A stretch of 64,000 nucleotides of DNA from Methyloversatilis sp. (GCA_017984755.1 JAGNYW010000013.1:1-64000); one strand, 5' to 3'. Shown: positions 1-10,376, numbered from the stretch's first letter. A program made the numbers and translations. Notes: generated by a model from the sequence alone, not told the origin.

Positions 1-386
1 ACGTCGTCCAGACGCACTTCGGCCACCGACCTTTCCATGACTTCGCCGGCAACGCGGGCCATCAGCGGGTTCGACAGGTACACGTGCGACACGTCGATGT
101 CTTCGGTCCAGTGCCAGTGCGATTCCTCGGACATGGTCAGCAGCGAGGCATCGCCCGGCGCACAGTCGGCACGGGACCAGCGGCCATCGAAACGACGGTT
201 CATCGGCGTCTGACCGGTGCGGTAACGCACCACCATGAAGCGATCGAGCGGGGGAATCTCGACGTCGAGCCCGCGGTAATGATAGGAGCGCTGCGCGACG
301 TCCTTCCAGCCCAGGTCATCGCTGGCGGACAGCACCTTTCCGGGCACCCACTCGGGGAGCTCCTTCGGTGTGATGGAGTGCGGCAT
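1..386 (-). CDS. AraC-type transcriptional regulator, N-terminal part (runs off the left edge)
   Basis: Reading leftwards from ATG at 386-384, an open frame of about 128 codons reaches the edge without a stop. The start has a strong ribosome site (AGGAGGAG) about 6 bases upstream. The product begins MPHSITPKELPEWVPGKV and contains RTGQTPMNRRFDG and VYLSNPLMARVAGEVMERS, which resemble the N-terminal sensing/dimerisation half of AraC/XylS-family activators. The helix-turn-helix part would lie outside the window, so the family call rests on the N-terminal half only. It is transcribed in the same direction as the monooxygenase gene behind it and may control it, because a tandem AraC-like repeat lies upstream of that gene. 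The inducer cannot be guessed. Confidence 0.6.
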   Translation of the reverse strand, partial: MPHSITPKELPEWVPGKVLSASDDLGWKDVAQRSYHYRGLDVEIPPLDRFMVVRYRTGQTPMNRRFDGRWSRADCAPGDASLLTMSEESHWHWTEDIDVSHVYLSNPLMARVAGEVMERSVAEVRLDD

Positions 387-907
387 CGTGTTCTCCTCCT
401 GCTGGATTCCCCGATCGGCAAGACTCTCGGTCCGGTGCCGGACCGCAGGATTGCACTTCGCTCTGCGGGGTCGACGCAGCTTACCAGAGCGCGGCGAATG
501 CACATCTCACGGGCAGGGCTTGCCGCTCACGCCGCAAGCGCCAACGGATCACGACGCATGTACCGAATCCGTGACACCGCCGAGACGCCGTTCGACCGCG
601 GGTACGATCCATTGATCGACACGAAAAACAGCGCATCGTTTTCGGGGCAGCGCGAACGCGTTCGTTCCGGTCGAGCCTGCGAGCAAGCAACAACCGGCAC
701 TACCGGCAGGAGCGATCCATTGATCGCGAACGCGGACGTCGCGCATAGGCAGGCACCCGATCGACGCCCGGTTCGCGATCAATGGATCGCTGCTACGAAA
801 AACGGCACGTTGTGGTCGGGGGTGTGCGTTTCGCGATCGATGGAGCGCTCAGGCGGTGATTCGAGCTTCGTCCGGCTGACGCGGGCGCGCCAGCCGGATG
901 GGGTGCA
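387..907. other. 521-bp spacer between regulator and monooxygenase genes
   Basis: No credible gene is seen on either strand; the frames that cross it are Arg-rich and lack ribosome sites. It holds four copies of a palindromic 14-mer (listed separately) and two copies of ACGAAAAAC at 621-629 and 795-803, each just after one of the palindromes. The spacer is the upstream region of the AraC-type gene and the downstream region of the monooxygenase gene. Confidence 0.6.
605..847. repeat. Four operator-like palindromic repeats (CGATCCATTGATCG)
   Basis: The 14-mer CGATCCATTGATCG, made of 5-bp inverted arms around CATT, occurs at 605-618 and 713-726. Its reverse complement is at 776-789, and a copy with two mismatches is at 834-847. 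The match between the two middle copies extends to 21 bp (711-731 and 771-791), so these form a perfect inverted repeat with a 39-bp loop. Centres are about 108, 63 and 58 bp apart. The layout fits a multi-site operator for a dimeric regulator, or a small REP-like array. AraC proteins normally use direct repeats, so a different regulator may be involved. Confidence 0.6.
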
Positions 908-2557
<1,650 letters not shown>

Positions 2558-2997
2558 GTCTTGTCTCCTGCTCCTGATCTTGTTTGTATGCCGTTCTTGT
2601 GTTCAGACCGGCTGGCTGGCCCCGGGGATGACACATCGAGCTGCGCCTGCCGACAGGCCATCCGCAACAGACTCTATGACCGGGAGGTGCCGGCGGCTAG
2701 AACAATCGTGGAAAGTGTTTGAACAATCCGGTACGCACGCGATGCCGACATGGCAAGCCGTCCAGCCCGACGTGTCCGGATGAAACAGCGACCGGAAAAA
2801 TACTGCACGGCGCACACGACCGGCAAGGACCGTCGGACATGGCGACGGTACGCCTGCGCGCAAGAAGTCATCATTCGACCCACAGTTGACGCGGCGCATC
2901 CCGGAGCACTGCCACACCGTGCGCTGCGAACTAGAATCCGCATTGTGTAAGCGCCCGCGAGCGATGCGCGGAGTCAGACACCACGTGGGAGACGATC
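2558..2997. other. 440-bp divergent intergenic region
   Basis: This lies between the monooxygenase gene (leftward) and the patatin gene (rightward) and should carry promoters for both. Apart from the tandem GAACAATC repeat, no RNA gene, terminator or convincing -35/-10 pair is seen. Short frames here lack ribosome sites. Confidence 0.5.
2700..2728 (-). promoter_or_regulatory. Tandem direct repeat GAACAATC, 21 bp apart, upstream of the monooxygenase gene
   Basis: GAACAATC occurs at 2700-2707 and again at 2721-2728, exactly 21 bp (two helical turns) apart. This is the usual geometry of AraC/XylS activator sites. The pair lies about 143-171 bp upstream of the monooxygenase start, and in the reading direction of that gene it is GATTGTTC N13 GATTGTTC. 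Inferred: a binding site for the AraC-type regulator encoded at the left edge. Confidence 0.4.
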
Positions 2998-4104
2998 ATG
3001 GCAATCGACGGAAAGACCATCGGGCTCGCGCTTTCAGGCGGCGGGTATCGTGCGACGCTGTTCGGGCTGGGTTCGCTCTGGCGTCTCAACGACGCCGGAC
3101 TGCTGGGCCGGCTCGACCGCATCACCAGCGTGTCGGGCGGTTCCATCCTGATGGGTATCCTTGCTCACCGCTGGCGGCAGCTGCGCTTCAGGGACGGGCG
3201 TGCCGACAACTTCGCCGAAGTGATCGCCGAACCGGTGCAGGCCTTCTGCGGTACCACGATAGACATCGGTGCCGGCCTCAAGGGCCTGCTAACGCCCTTC
3301 AAGACAGCCGGCGATTTTCTGGCCGACCGCTACGCCGATGACCTGTTCGGGGACAGCACGATCAAGGACATGCCGATGGCCGGCGGCGAGGGCCATCCCA
3401 GGTTCATCTTCTACGCGACCAACATGCAGACCGGGCGCAGCTTCCGCTTCCGGCAGGACATGATCGCCGACTACCTGCTCGGCGTTTCGGAGACGACGAA
3501 TGTGACGCTGGCAGTCGCGGTGGCAGCGTCGAGCGCTTTCCCGCCGGTGTTTTCGCCCATCGTGCTGAAGACCGATCCGGGCGCCTGGAGCAAGGGCAGC
3601 GACCTGCCGAACCTGGAAGCGCTGCGCCGGCGCATCGTGCTGGCCGATGGCGGCGTCTATGACAACATGGGTCTGGAATCGCTGATCGACAACGTCGATA
3701 TCGCGCTGGTCAGCGACGCCGGCGCGCCGTTCGAGATCGACGAGACACCGGCCGAGGACGACGTCTTCCAGCTCGGCCGGGTGCGCGACATCCTGATCGA
3801 CCAGACGCGCGCGCTGCGCAAGCGCTGGCTCATTTCGGAGTTCGCGGCAGGCCGCAGGCGGGGCGCCTACTGGGGCATCGGCACGAAGATGTCGGCCTAC
3901 GCGCCGGTCGCCACCATGACCACCGATTCCGCCGCCAGCGACGCACTCGAACACGTGCCGACACGGCTCGCCAGCTTCGAACCCGAGCGTCAGGGCCGCC
4001 TCATCAACTGGGGCTATGCGCTGTGCGACGCATCGCTGCGCACGCGCGCCGGGCTGACGGTGCCGATGTCGACCGCGTGGCCGGACGAAGCCTGGCGGCT
4101 CTGA
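2998..4104 (+). CDS. Patatin-like phospholipase (first gene of CHAT cassette)
   Basis: A 368-residue cytosolic patatin-fold acyl hydrolase, expected to cleave acyl groups from membrane lipids with a Ser-Asp dyad. Seen: the oxyanion-hole loop SGGGYRA at residues 13-19; the nucleophile elbow SVSGGS with Ser46; and the Asp motif ADGGVYDN with Asp217. No signal peptide or membrane segment is seen, so the protein should stay in the cytoplasm and reach the inner membrane from inside. The ATG at 2998 follows GGGAGA. The CHAT protease gene starts 40 bp downstream on the same strand, and an MBL-fold gene follows, suggesting one operon. Patatin lipases are known killing effectors in several phage-defence systems (for example CapV in CBASS), but no nucleotide cyclase is nearby. 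The family call is firm; the defence role is inferred. Confidence 0.9.
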   Translation: MAIDGKTIGLALSGGGYRATLFGLGSLWRLNDAGLLGRLDRITSVSGGSILMGILAHRWRQLRFRDGRADNFAEVIAEPVQAFCGTTIDIGAGLKGLLTPFKTAGDFLADRYADDLFGDSTIKDMPMAGGEGHPRFIFYATNMQTGRSFRFRQDMIADYLLGVSETTNVTLAVAVAASSAFPPVFSPIVLKTDPGAWSKGSDLPNLEALRRRIVLADGGVYDNMGLESLIDNVDIALVSDAGAPFEIDETPAEDDVFQLGRVRDILIDQTRALRKRWLISEFAAGRRRGAYWGIGTKMSAYAPVATMTTDSAASDALEHVPTRLASFEPERQGRLINWGYALCDASLRTRAGLTVPMSTAWPDEAWRL

Positions 4105-4144
4105 TGGCAAAGCATCCGCGACCTTGCGCGTCAGGAGACAGGTC

Positions 4145-7132
4145 ATGAATCGCGAACATCTCGCCAGCTGGAGCCTCGAACTCACCGACGACGAATTTCC
4201 CGAGGCGCTGGCTGCACTCGGCGCGCTGGCCGCATTGGCGCCGGCGAGGCTGTCGTCCGCTTTCGGCGCCGATGGCTGGCAACCCGGACTGCTGGCCGCA
4301 TTGCTCGACGACGCGGTGTCGCCGGACAGCGGCATCGTGCACTGGACCCTGCCTCCGGCCGCGCCGCACGGCGCCCCGCCGCGCCTGCGGATCGTACCGG
4401 CCGGCGCCGCACGGCCGATTGCCGAGCCGGCGCCCGAAGCGGATGTGCTGGTCGAGGTGTGGCGCGAATTCCTGGCCGGCCTGCAGCGCCGCGACCAGGG
4501 CTGGCGCCTGCGGTTGCGTCTGGCGGTGCGCCTGAAGTCGGGTACCGCGGCGGGATCGATGGCGCTCGCCAGCCTGCTGGCGCAACCGCAGGTACGCGCG
4601 GCCGGCATATATATAGATGAAGTCTTCGCGTCCGACGGACGCACCGACTGGTGCTGGCCGTTCACCATCGCGACGCTGCCGGACGATCCGCTGACCGCAC
4701 CGCTGGCCGCGCTGCAACTGGCGTTTCCTCCGGTGTGGCCATTCCGTTTCATCAGCGCCGGGCGTGATCATCCGCGCGTCGAGGTGCTGGTGATCGGCGC
4801 CGCGGCCCAGAACGCACTGACCCGCGTGCTCGAAAGCCGGCTGCGGCTGCGATGCAGTCTGGTCATCGTCGCGGGTCTTGGCAGCGATTCGCCCCGCACC
4901 GCCGAACCGCTGCTGCGCGCGCTGGTGGCAAAGCTCGAAGCCGAAGGCGTGGCGGTGCTCGAAGCCGGTACGTCACCGCAGGATTTCGCGGAGCGGCTGA
5001 AGCACTTCGCCTACGAACTGACACACAACAAGACACTGGACGTGGCGCTCACCGAGGCCTTCCGACCCGGTCTGCTATTGCTGCTCAACCGCGATCTGCT
5101 GTCGGTGAGTCACCTGGACACTTCGGTCGGAAATATGGCGCAGCGCCTGCGCGAACTGCCCCCGGATACCGAAGTAAGACTGTCGGAACGTGCCTTCCGG
5201 CACCTTGGCCTGCCGCCGAAAAACATGCGTCCTGCCCTGCCGCGCATGCGATCGCGCTCGGCACCGCCCGAGCCATCAGGCGCCGCAGCGCCTTCCGACC
5301 TCGCCGATGCCATCGATACTGGCCGCGCACAGTACCGATTCGACAGCGAGGCGATGGAGGCATCGGCGGTGTCCGAACTGAACCGCAGCCTGCACGAGGA
5401 AGAATCGGCGGCGGAAAGGCAGACGGCGGTGCCGCGCTTCATCCACCAGCGGAGCCTGCGCAGGCAGGCCGGTGAATTCATCGAGGAAACGTCGGGTTAC
5501 GTGGTCGGGCAGCCGATCATGCTGTTCATTCACATCGGCCCGAAACGCGAAGGTTCCATCGCCTCGAAAACCGCCTTCCCGGAGGAAAAGCTCCCGAAAA
5601 ACCGGGCTTCGCACCGGCTGCAGGTGATGTTTCACGAACCTCAACAGTTCGATCAGCCGTTGCTGGATGAAATGCTGCTGCCCCGCAAGGGCGCAAGCAG
5701 CGCTGCGAAATTCGTGTTCACACCGAAGTTCGCGGGCCCGTTCGAAGGTCGCATTTCGGTGGTGCATCGCGGCCGCGTGCTGCAGACCGTCATGCTGCGC
5801 ACTCAGGTTTCGGCGCAGCCGGGTGACAAGACGCCCGACGGGGGAGCGCCCGGCATTTCGCTGGACGACGAAACACAGGTGCGCCACGACTGGTCCGATC
5901 TGGGGCGGCGCCGGCAGTTCGATCTGGCCATCGTGACCAATCACACCGGCACCGGTGCATCGACGCTGACCGGCCTCGCCGGCGAAAAGGCATGGGCGAC
6001 CGACCTCGAAGGCATCCGGGAGCCGCTGCTCGACATCAATGCCGAACTGTCGAAGGTCGCATACAGCACGGACGACTACGGCGACGGACTCGATCAGGGC
6101 GAAAACCCGGCGCTGCTGGTCGAACTGGCGCGCATCGGCGCCGATCTGTATTCGCAGCTCTATGTAGACCAGTTCGGTCGGCTCGCCACCGAAGGCTTCG
6201 ACATCGGACGCGACAGCGTGACCCACATCCAGATCGTCAGTGCGCGCGCCGATGCCGTGCTGCCGCTCGAATTCCTGTACGACTTCGAACCGCCCGACCC
6301 CGGCGCCAAAGTGTGCCCGCAGCATCGCGAGGCATTGGAAAAGGGGCGCTGCCCGGCCCGCTGCGCCCGTACCGATGCGCCGCGCGAGCACGTCTGCCCG
6401 ATGGGTTTCTGGGGGCTGAAGAAGGTGATCGAGCGGCACATCTTCGACCCGCAGGCGGCTGCAGCCGAAAGGGCTGCCGGCGCGGATGGCGCAGAAGTCG
6501 TGGTGCGTGCGGTCGAAGCGCTGGACGGACGCGACCGGCTGGACCTGAGCGCAGGGGCGCTGGTGGCGCACAGCGCCGAGGTTTCACCGGACGCGGTCAG
6601 CGCACTGGTCGGCATGCTCGGCGAACGTCTCGGCAGTCCGGTGCCGGTGGTGAAGGACTGGGCGGACTGGCTGCTCACGGTGCGCAACAAGCGGCCGGCG
6701 CTGCTGGTCGCGTTCCCGCACAACGAGGGGCGCAAGCGCAACATCCAGCTCGAGATCGGCGGCAAGAAGCTGTTCACGCTGCGCCTGCCGACCGATTACG
6801 TGCGCCCGGCAGACGGCCCGCCGCCGCTGGTGTTCCTGCTCGGCTGCGATGTCGCAGGCACGGCGGAGGAGTTTTCCGACCACATCCGCAACTTCCGTCA
6901 GGCGGGTGCCGCAGTGGTGGTGTCGACCATCGCCACGGTGTTCGGCACGCACGCCGTGCGCGTCGGTGAAGCCATCGTGAACGGCCTGCTGAAGACCGGC
7001 ACACCGGGCGAGCCGGCCGCGGATACGCGCATCGGCGAAGTGATGCGCGACGCCCGTCGCGCCGCGCTGCTGGACAGCGTGCCGATGGCGCTGTGCGTGG
7101 TGGCCTTCGGCGATGCAGACTGGCGGATCTGA
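4145..7132 (+). CDS. CHAT-domain (caspase-like) cysteine protease, large multidomain
   Basis: A 995-residue protein. The C-terminal ~200 residues have the CHAT peptidase pattern: His859 in LLVAFPHNEG and Cys901 in LVFLLGCDVAGT, then FRQAGAAVVVSTIATVFG. Just upstream is a cysteine-rich insert with C-x11-C-x3-C-x10-C spacing followed by GFWGLKKVIERH, probably a zinc-binding knuckle. Residues 1-350 form an unrecognised region that includes FAYELTHNKTLDVAL. Residues ~460-560 look beta-rich (VGQPIMLFIHIG, FTPKFAGPFEGRISVVHRG), like an Ig-type or adaptor fold. ATG 4145 is chosen because AGGAGA lies 7 bases upstream; an in-frame TTG at 4124 has no such site. CHAT proteases are known in Craspase and gasdermin-type systems, where they cut partner proteins. 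Here the partner could be the patatin lipase or the MBL protein (inferred). Confidence 0.8.
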   Translation: MNREHLASWSLELTDDEFPEALAALGALAALAPARLSSAFGADGWQPGLLAALLDDAVSPDSGIVHWTLPPAAPHGAPPRLRIVPAGAARPIAEPAPEADVLVEVWREFLAGLQRRDQGWRLRLRLAVRLKSGTAAGSMALASLLAQPQVRAAGIYIDEVFASDGRTDWCWPFTIATLPDDPLTAPLAALQLAFPPVWPFRFISAGRDHPRVEVLVIGAAAQNALTRVLESRLRLRCSLVIVAGLGSDSPRTAEPLLRALVAKLEAEGVAVLEAGTSPQDFAERLKHFAYELTHNKTLDVALTEAFRPGLLLLLNRDLLSVSHLDTSVGNMAQRLRELPPDTEVRLSERAFRHLGLPPKNMRPALPRMRSRSAPPEPSGAAAPSDLADAIDTGRAQYRFDSEAMEASAVSELNRSLHEEESAAERQTAVPRFIHQRSLRRQAGEFIEETSGYVVGQPIMLFIHIGPKREGSIASKTAFPEEKLPKNRASHRLQVMFHEPQQFDQPLLDEMLLPRKGASSAAKFVFTPKFAGPFEGRISVVHRGRVLQTVMLRTQVSAQPGDKTPDGGAPGISLDDETQVRHDWSDLGRRRQFDLAIVTNHTGTGASTLTGLAGEKAWATDLEGIREPLLDINAELSKVAYSTDDYGDGLDQGENPALLVELARIGADLYSQLYVDQFGRLATEGFDIGRDSVTHIQIVSARADAVLPLEFLYDFEPPDPGAKVCPQHREALEKGRCPARCARTDAPREHVCPMGFWGLKKVIERHIFDPQAAAAERAAGADGAEVVVRAVEALDGRDRLDLSAGALVAHSAEVSPDAVSALVGMLGERLGSPVPVVKDWADWLLTVRNKRPALLVAFPHNEGRKRNIQLEIGGKKLFTLRLPTDYVRPADGPPPLVFLLGCDVAGTAEEFSDHIRNFRQAGAAVVVSTIATVFGTHAVRVGEAIVNGLLKTGTPGEPAADTRIGEVMRDARRAALLDSVPMALCVVAFGDADWRI

Positions 7133-7153
7133 ACAATGAACGCGGGAGCCGCG

Positions 7154-8263
7154 ATGACCGACCCCTTCATGCGCATCGAAATGCTGCCGGCGCTGCATGG
7201 CGACTGTCTGCTGGTCGAGTACGGCGACGCACGGCGCACGCGCCGGGTGCTGATCGACGGCGGACCGATCGGTGCCTTCGGTGCGCTGCAGGCCCGCTTC
7301 GATGCGCTGCCGCCGGGCAACCGGCGCTTCGAACTGGTGGTGCTCAGCCACGTCGACACCGACCACATCGACGGTCTGGTGAAGCTGTTCGCGCAGCCGG
7401 TACCGTGGCCCTTCGTGGTCAGGGACGTGTGGTTCAACGGCTGGCGCCATCTGGAAAGGACACACGGACTGCTGGGCGGCAAGCAGGGAGAATATTTCAG
7501 CGCACTGCTGGCGCGCCGGCTCGATCCGGGCAGCTGGAACGGTGCCTTCGGTGGCCAGCCCGTGGTGGTGCGCGATGACGCGCCGCTGCCGGAGCACACG
7601 CTGGCCGGCGGCATGAAACTCACGCTGCTGTCACCCACCGTACCCAAGCTGGAAAAGATGCGTGACGCGTGGCGCAAGGACATCGGCGACGCGATCGACC
7701 CCGGTGATCTTGACGCTGCGTGGGACCTGCTGGCCAGGCAGAAGCGCTACCTGCCGGGTCAGGGCCTGCTGGGCAGCACACCGGCGCTCGACGCGCTGCT
7801 GGAAAAGCAGTCGCGGCCGGACAACGCCGCCGCCAACGGCGCAAGCATCGCCTTTCTGGCCGAGTTCGGCGACAAGCGCTGCCTGTTCCTCGCCGATGCC
7901 CATCCGGATGCGGTGTGCGCGTCGCTCGAACGGCTGCTGCAGGCGCGCGGGCTCGAGCGGCTGCGGGTTGACGCGGTCAAGGTGTCGCACCACGGCAGCA
8001 AGGGCAACACGACCGACGCGCTGATGGCGCTGATCGACTGTCCGCGCTTCCTGTTCAGCACCAACGGCGCGCAGTTCGGTCACCCGGATGCCGAAGCGGT
8101 GCAGCGCGTGATCGCCCGATCGGTGCGGCCGCACCCCACGCTCTATTTCAACTACCTGACCGACCGCAACCGCGAATGGCAGAACCCGGCGTTGCAGCAA
8201 ACGCTCGATTACAGTGCGGAGTTCAACACCGGAAAGGACCGACCGCTGGTCGTCACGCTTTGA
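7154..8263 (+). CDS. ComEC-like metallo-beta-lactamase-fold hydrolase (third gene of CHAT cassette)
   Basis: A 369-residue soluble protein of the MBL superfamily, closest in style to the C-terminal domain of ComEC/Rec2. Seen: a metal-binding SHVDTDHIDG with His66, Asp68, Asp70 and His71; FLADAHPD around residue 250; and VSHHGSKGN with His279-His280. There are no transmembrane segments, so it is a free-standing hydrolase. Known members act on nucleic acids or phosphodiesters, but the substrate is not predictable here. ATG 7154 follows GGGAG by 6 bases; an in-frame ATG at 7136, three bases after the CHAT stop, is an alternative. Either way it is tightly coupled to the CHAT gene. The last base lies 19 bp from the convergent antiporter gene, with no clear terminator. 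Confidence 0.85.
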   Translation: MTDPFMRIEMLPALHGDCLLVEYGDARRTRRVLIDGGPIGAFGALQARFDALPPGNRRFELVVLSHVDTDHIDGLVKLFAQPVPWPFVVRDVWFNGWRHLERTHGLLGGKQGEYFSALLARRLDPGSWNGAFGGQPVVVRDDAPLPEHTLAGGMKLTLLSPTVPKLEKMRDAWRKDIGDAIDPGDLDAAWDLLARQKRYLPGQGLLGSTPALDALLEKQSRPDNAAANGASIAFLAEFGDKRCLFLADAHPDAVCASLERLLQARGLERLRVDAVKVSHHGSKGNTTDALMALIDCPRFLFSTNGAQFGHPDAEAVQRVIARSVRPHPTLYFNYLTDRNREWQNPALQQTLDYSAEFNTGKDRPLVVTL

Positions 8264-8282
8264 AGGCTGCGCCTTCCGGTGC

Positions 8283-10025
8283 TCAGTGGTGCGGGGCGGC
8301 GGATACCTTCAGGCCGATGCCGGTGACGCGCCCGCCGGCATCGATGCTGCGCACCGAAAGCTGGATCGCGCCGATGCGCACCCGGTCGCCGACTACCGCG
8401 CGCCGGCCGAGGCTGGCCTGCATCAGCGACTGCAGATCGAGTCCGGCCTGTTCCGGCGGCAGGTCGAAACCGTAGTTCAGCGCCAGATCACCCGCCAGGC
8501 ACGCCGGATCGACCACGAATTCGCCGAAGAATCCGGCATGCGCACTCAGTTCGCCCGACACCGGGCTGAACGAGCGCGCGATCCCTTCGGCCAGTGCGTC
8601 GGACGCGGCGAACCAGACTGCATCGCCGGCGCACAGGCGCGAGTCCGGCTGCAGACGCAGCACCTGCTGGTCACGGGTGACTGCGACACAGCGCACCTCG
8701 CCGGGCTCGCCGAATCCGGCGGCAACGTCGTCCGGATGACTGCCTTCTGCCGCCGACCCGGAGCCGACCCGGTATTCCAGCAACTCCAGTGCGGCGTCTC
8801 CGCCGACCCACACGTCCTGACGATCGACCGGCTCGTCGCGCGGCGGCACCTCGACACCCAGCACGCGCGCCGCACCGGGCACGGTGGCGCCCTGCACCAG
8901 CAGCGACAGCAGCACCACGGCGAAGGCCACATCGAACAGCAGCAGCGAATCCGGCACGCCCATCATCACCGGCACGATGGCCAGCACGATGGGCACCGCA
9001 CCGCGCAGCCCGACCCACGAAATGTAGGCCACCTCGCGCGGCCTGAAGCGGAAGGGCCACAGGCCGGTCGCGACCGCGAACGGCCGCGCGACCAGCATCA
9101 GGAACACCGCCATGGCAAGCGCAGCCCAGGCATGGTCGAGCAGGTGCGACGGCGTCACCAGCAGGCCGAGCACCACGAACATGCCGGCCTGCGCCAGCCA
9201 CGCGAGGCCGTCCATCACGCGCAGCACGTGTTCGGTGGCATGACTGCGGCGGTTGCCGACCATCAGGCCGGCGATGTAGACGGCAAGAAATCCGCTGCCG
9301 TTGATCAGATTGGTGGCCGCGAACACGAGCAAGCCGCCGGACAGGATGAGCAGCGCATACAGACCTTCGGCCAGCTTCAGGCGGCGCAGCAGGCGCGCCA
9401 GCACCCAGCCCCCGGCCACGCCGGTCAACGCGCCCAGACCGAGCTGGCTGACCAGCATGAACACAAAGCGCAGCGGGCTGCTGTCTGCGGGTACGAGCAG
9501 CATTTCGACCATCATGGTGACCAGCAGGATGGCCATCGGGTCGTTGGCGCCCGACTCGATTTCCAGCGTCGCCTGCACCCGCTGGTTGAGCCGCACGCCG
9601 CTGTTGCGCAGCAGTGCAAACACGGCCGCGGCGTCGGTCGATCCGACGATGGCCGCCAGCAGCATGCCGAGGCGCCAGTCGACATCGAGCAGCCAGGTGG
9701 CGAACAGGCCGAGCGGAATGACGGTGGCGATGACACCCCAGCTGGCCAGCACCGCCGCCGGCCGCAGCGCAACGCGGAAGGTTTCGACGCGGGTGCGCAG
9801 GCCGCCGTCGAGCAGGATGATGGCCAGCGCCAGCTGACCGACCAGCGTGGCGGTCGTGAAATCGCTGAACAGGATGCCGCCCGGCCCGTCTTCGCCGGCC
9901 AGCATGCCGACCACCAGAAAAAGCAGCAGCAGCGGCAGGCCGAGGCGGGACGATACGGTGCTGCCGAGCACGCTGATGAACAGCAGAAGACCGGCGAGCA
10001 GCAGGTAGGTGTTGATCGCAGTCAT
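8283..10025 (-). CDS. nhaP2: K+/H+ antiporter, NhaP2/CvrA type
   Basis: A 580-residue inner-membrane CPA1 antiporter, close to the 578 residues of E. coli NhaP2. Seen: about 12 hydrophobic segments in the first ~390 residues, with the signatures GSTDAAAVF and LEIESGANDPMA that carry the ion-binding Asp/Asn residues. A cytosolic C-terminal tail follows with a TrkA-C-like segment (GEVRCVAVTRDQQVLRL) and a CorC/HlyC-like end. It exchanges K+ (or Na+) for H+ and protects against K+ excess or alkaline stress. ATG 10025 (MTAINTYLLLAG) is preferred over an upstream TTG because NhaP2 proteins start at this point. The gene is convergent with the CHAT cassette and probably not part of it. Confidence 0.9.
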   Translation of the reverse strand: MTAINTYLLLAGLLLFISVLGSTVSSRLGLPLLLLFLVVGMLAGEDGPGGILFSDFTTATLVGQLALAIILLDGGLRTRVETFRVALRPAAVLASWGVIATVIPLGLFATWLLDVDWRLGMLLAAIVGSTDAAAVFALLRNSGVRLNQRVQATLEIESGANDPMAILLVTMMVEMLLVPADSSPLRFVFMLVSQLGLGALTGVAGGWVLARLLRRLKLAEGLYALLILSGGLLVFAATNLINGSGFLAVYIAGLMVGNRRSHATEHVLRVMDGLAWLAQAGMFVVLGLLVTPSHLLDHAWAALAMAVFLMLVARPFAVATGLWPFRFRPREVAYISWVGLRGAVPIVLAIVPVMMGVPDSLLLFDVAFAVVLLSLLVQGATVPGAARVLGVEVPPRDEPVDRQDVWVGGDAALELLEYRVGSGSAAEGSHPDDVAAGFGEPGEVRCVAVTRDQQVLRLQPDSRLCAGDAVWFAASDALAEGIARSFSPVSGELSAHAGFFGEFVVDPACLAGDLALNYGFDLPPEQAGLDLQSLMQASLGRRAVVGDRVRIGAIQLSVRSIDAGGRVTGIGLKVSAAPHH

Positions 10026-10376
10026 GCGGAAGAAATCCGGGGTTCGGCGTTTAGGGTCGGGCGGTCGCGGGCAGCGCATCCACACACACCGCAAGACGTC
10101 ACCGGATGAACAGATCGGGCAATCGATCGAATGTTTCCGCGCAGCGCACTGCTTCCGTTTTTTTTACCACGAAACACTGCGCCCGGCGGTACGGCGGCGC
10201 GCCTTTTCCGGGCTTTGCCCCTGTCGGCGGATGGATCCGTTTTTTATAAGCTTGCCGTAAGGTAAGGGTCCTAGTATCCGGCACGCAGCAGTAAAGGGCG
10301 CCCGGACCGATGTCGGAAATCCTCTGGAAACCGGCTCCGGATCGGGTAGTTCACAAAACATAGGAGGAGAAAATCC
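10026..10376. other. 351-bp divergent regulatory region
   Basis: This lies upstream of both the antiporter gene (leftward) and the DUF4212 gene (rightward). It contains a T8 run at about 10160 and a short hairpin CGGA-TGGA-TCCG at 10228-10239 followed by T7. That hairpin is too weak to call a terminator with confidence. No confident promoter hexamers or known riboswitch are seen. Confidence 0.4.

Noticed and set aside
4124-4144. TTG start for the CHAT gene
   Set aside because: It lacks a ribosome site, while ATG 4145 has AGGAGA at good spacing.
2998-8263. CBASS or type III CRISPR/Craspase assignment of the patatin-CHAT cassette
   Set aside because: No CD-NTase, Cap2/3, Cas7-11/gRAMP or CRISPR repeat is seen nearby, so the known systems do not fit.
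8214-10109. Long plus-strand open frame (about 630 codons) opposite the antiporter gene
   Set aside because: Its product is rich in Gln, His and Arg with no motif, and the opposite strand encodes a full, family-typical NhaP2. It is a shadow of high GC content.
10228-10246. Terminator in the region before DUF4212
   Set aside because: The stem is only 4 bp with a 4-base loop, too weak despite the T run.
10095-10376. Sigma-54 promoter before the symporter genes
   Set aside because: No GG-N10-GC element with suitable flanks was found.
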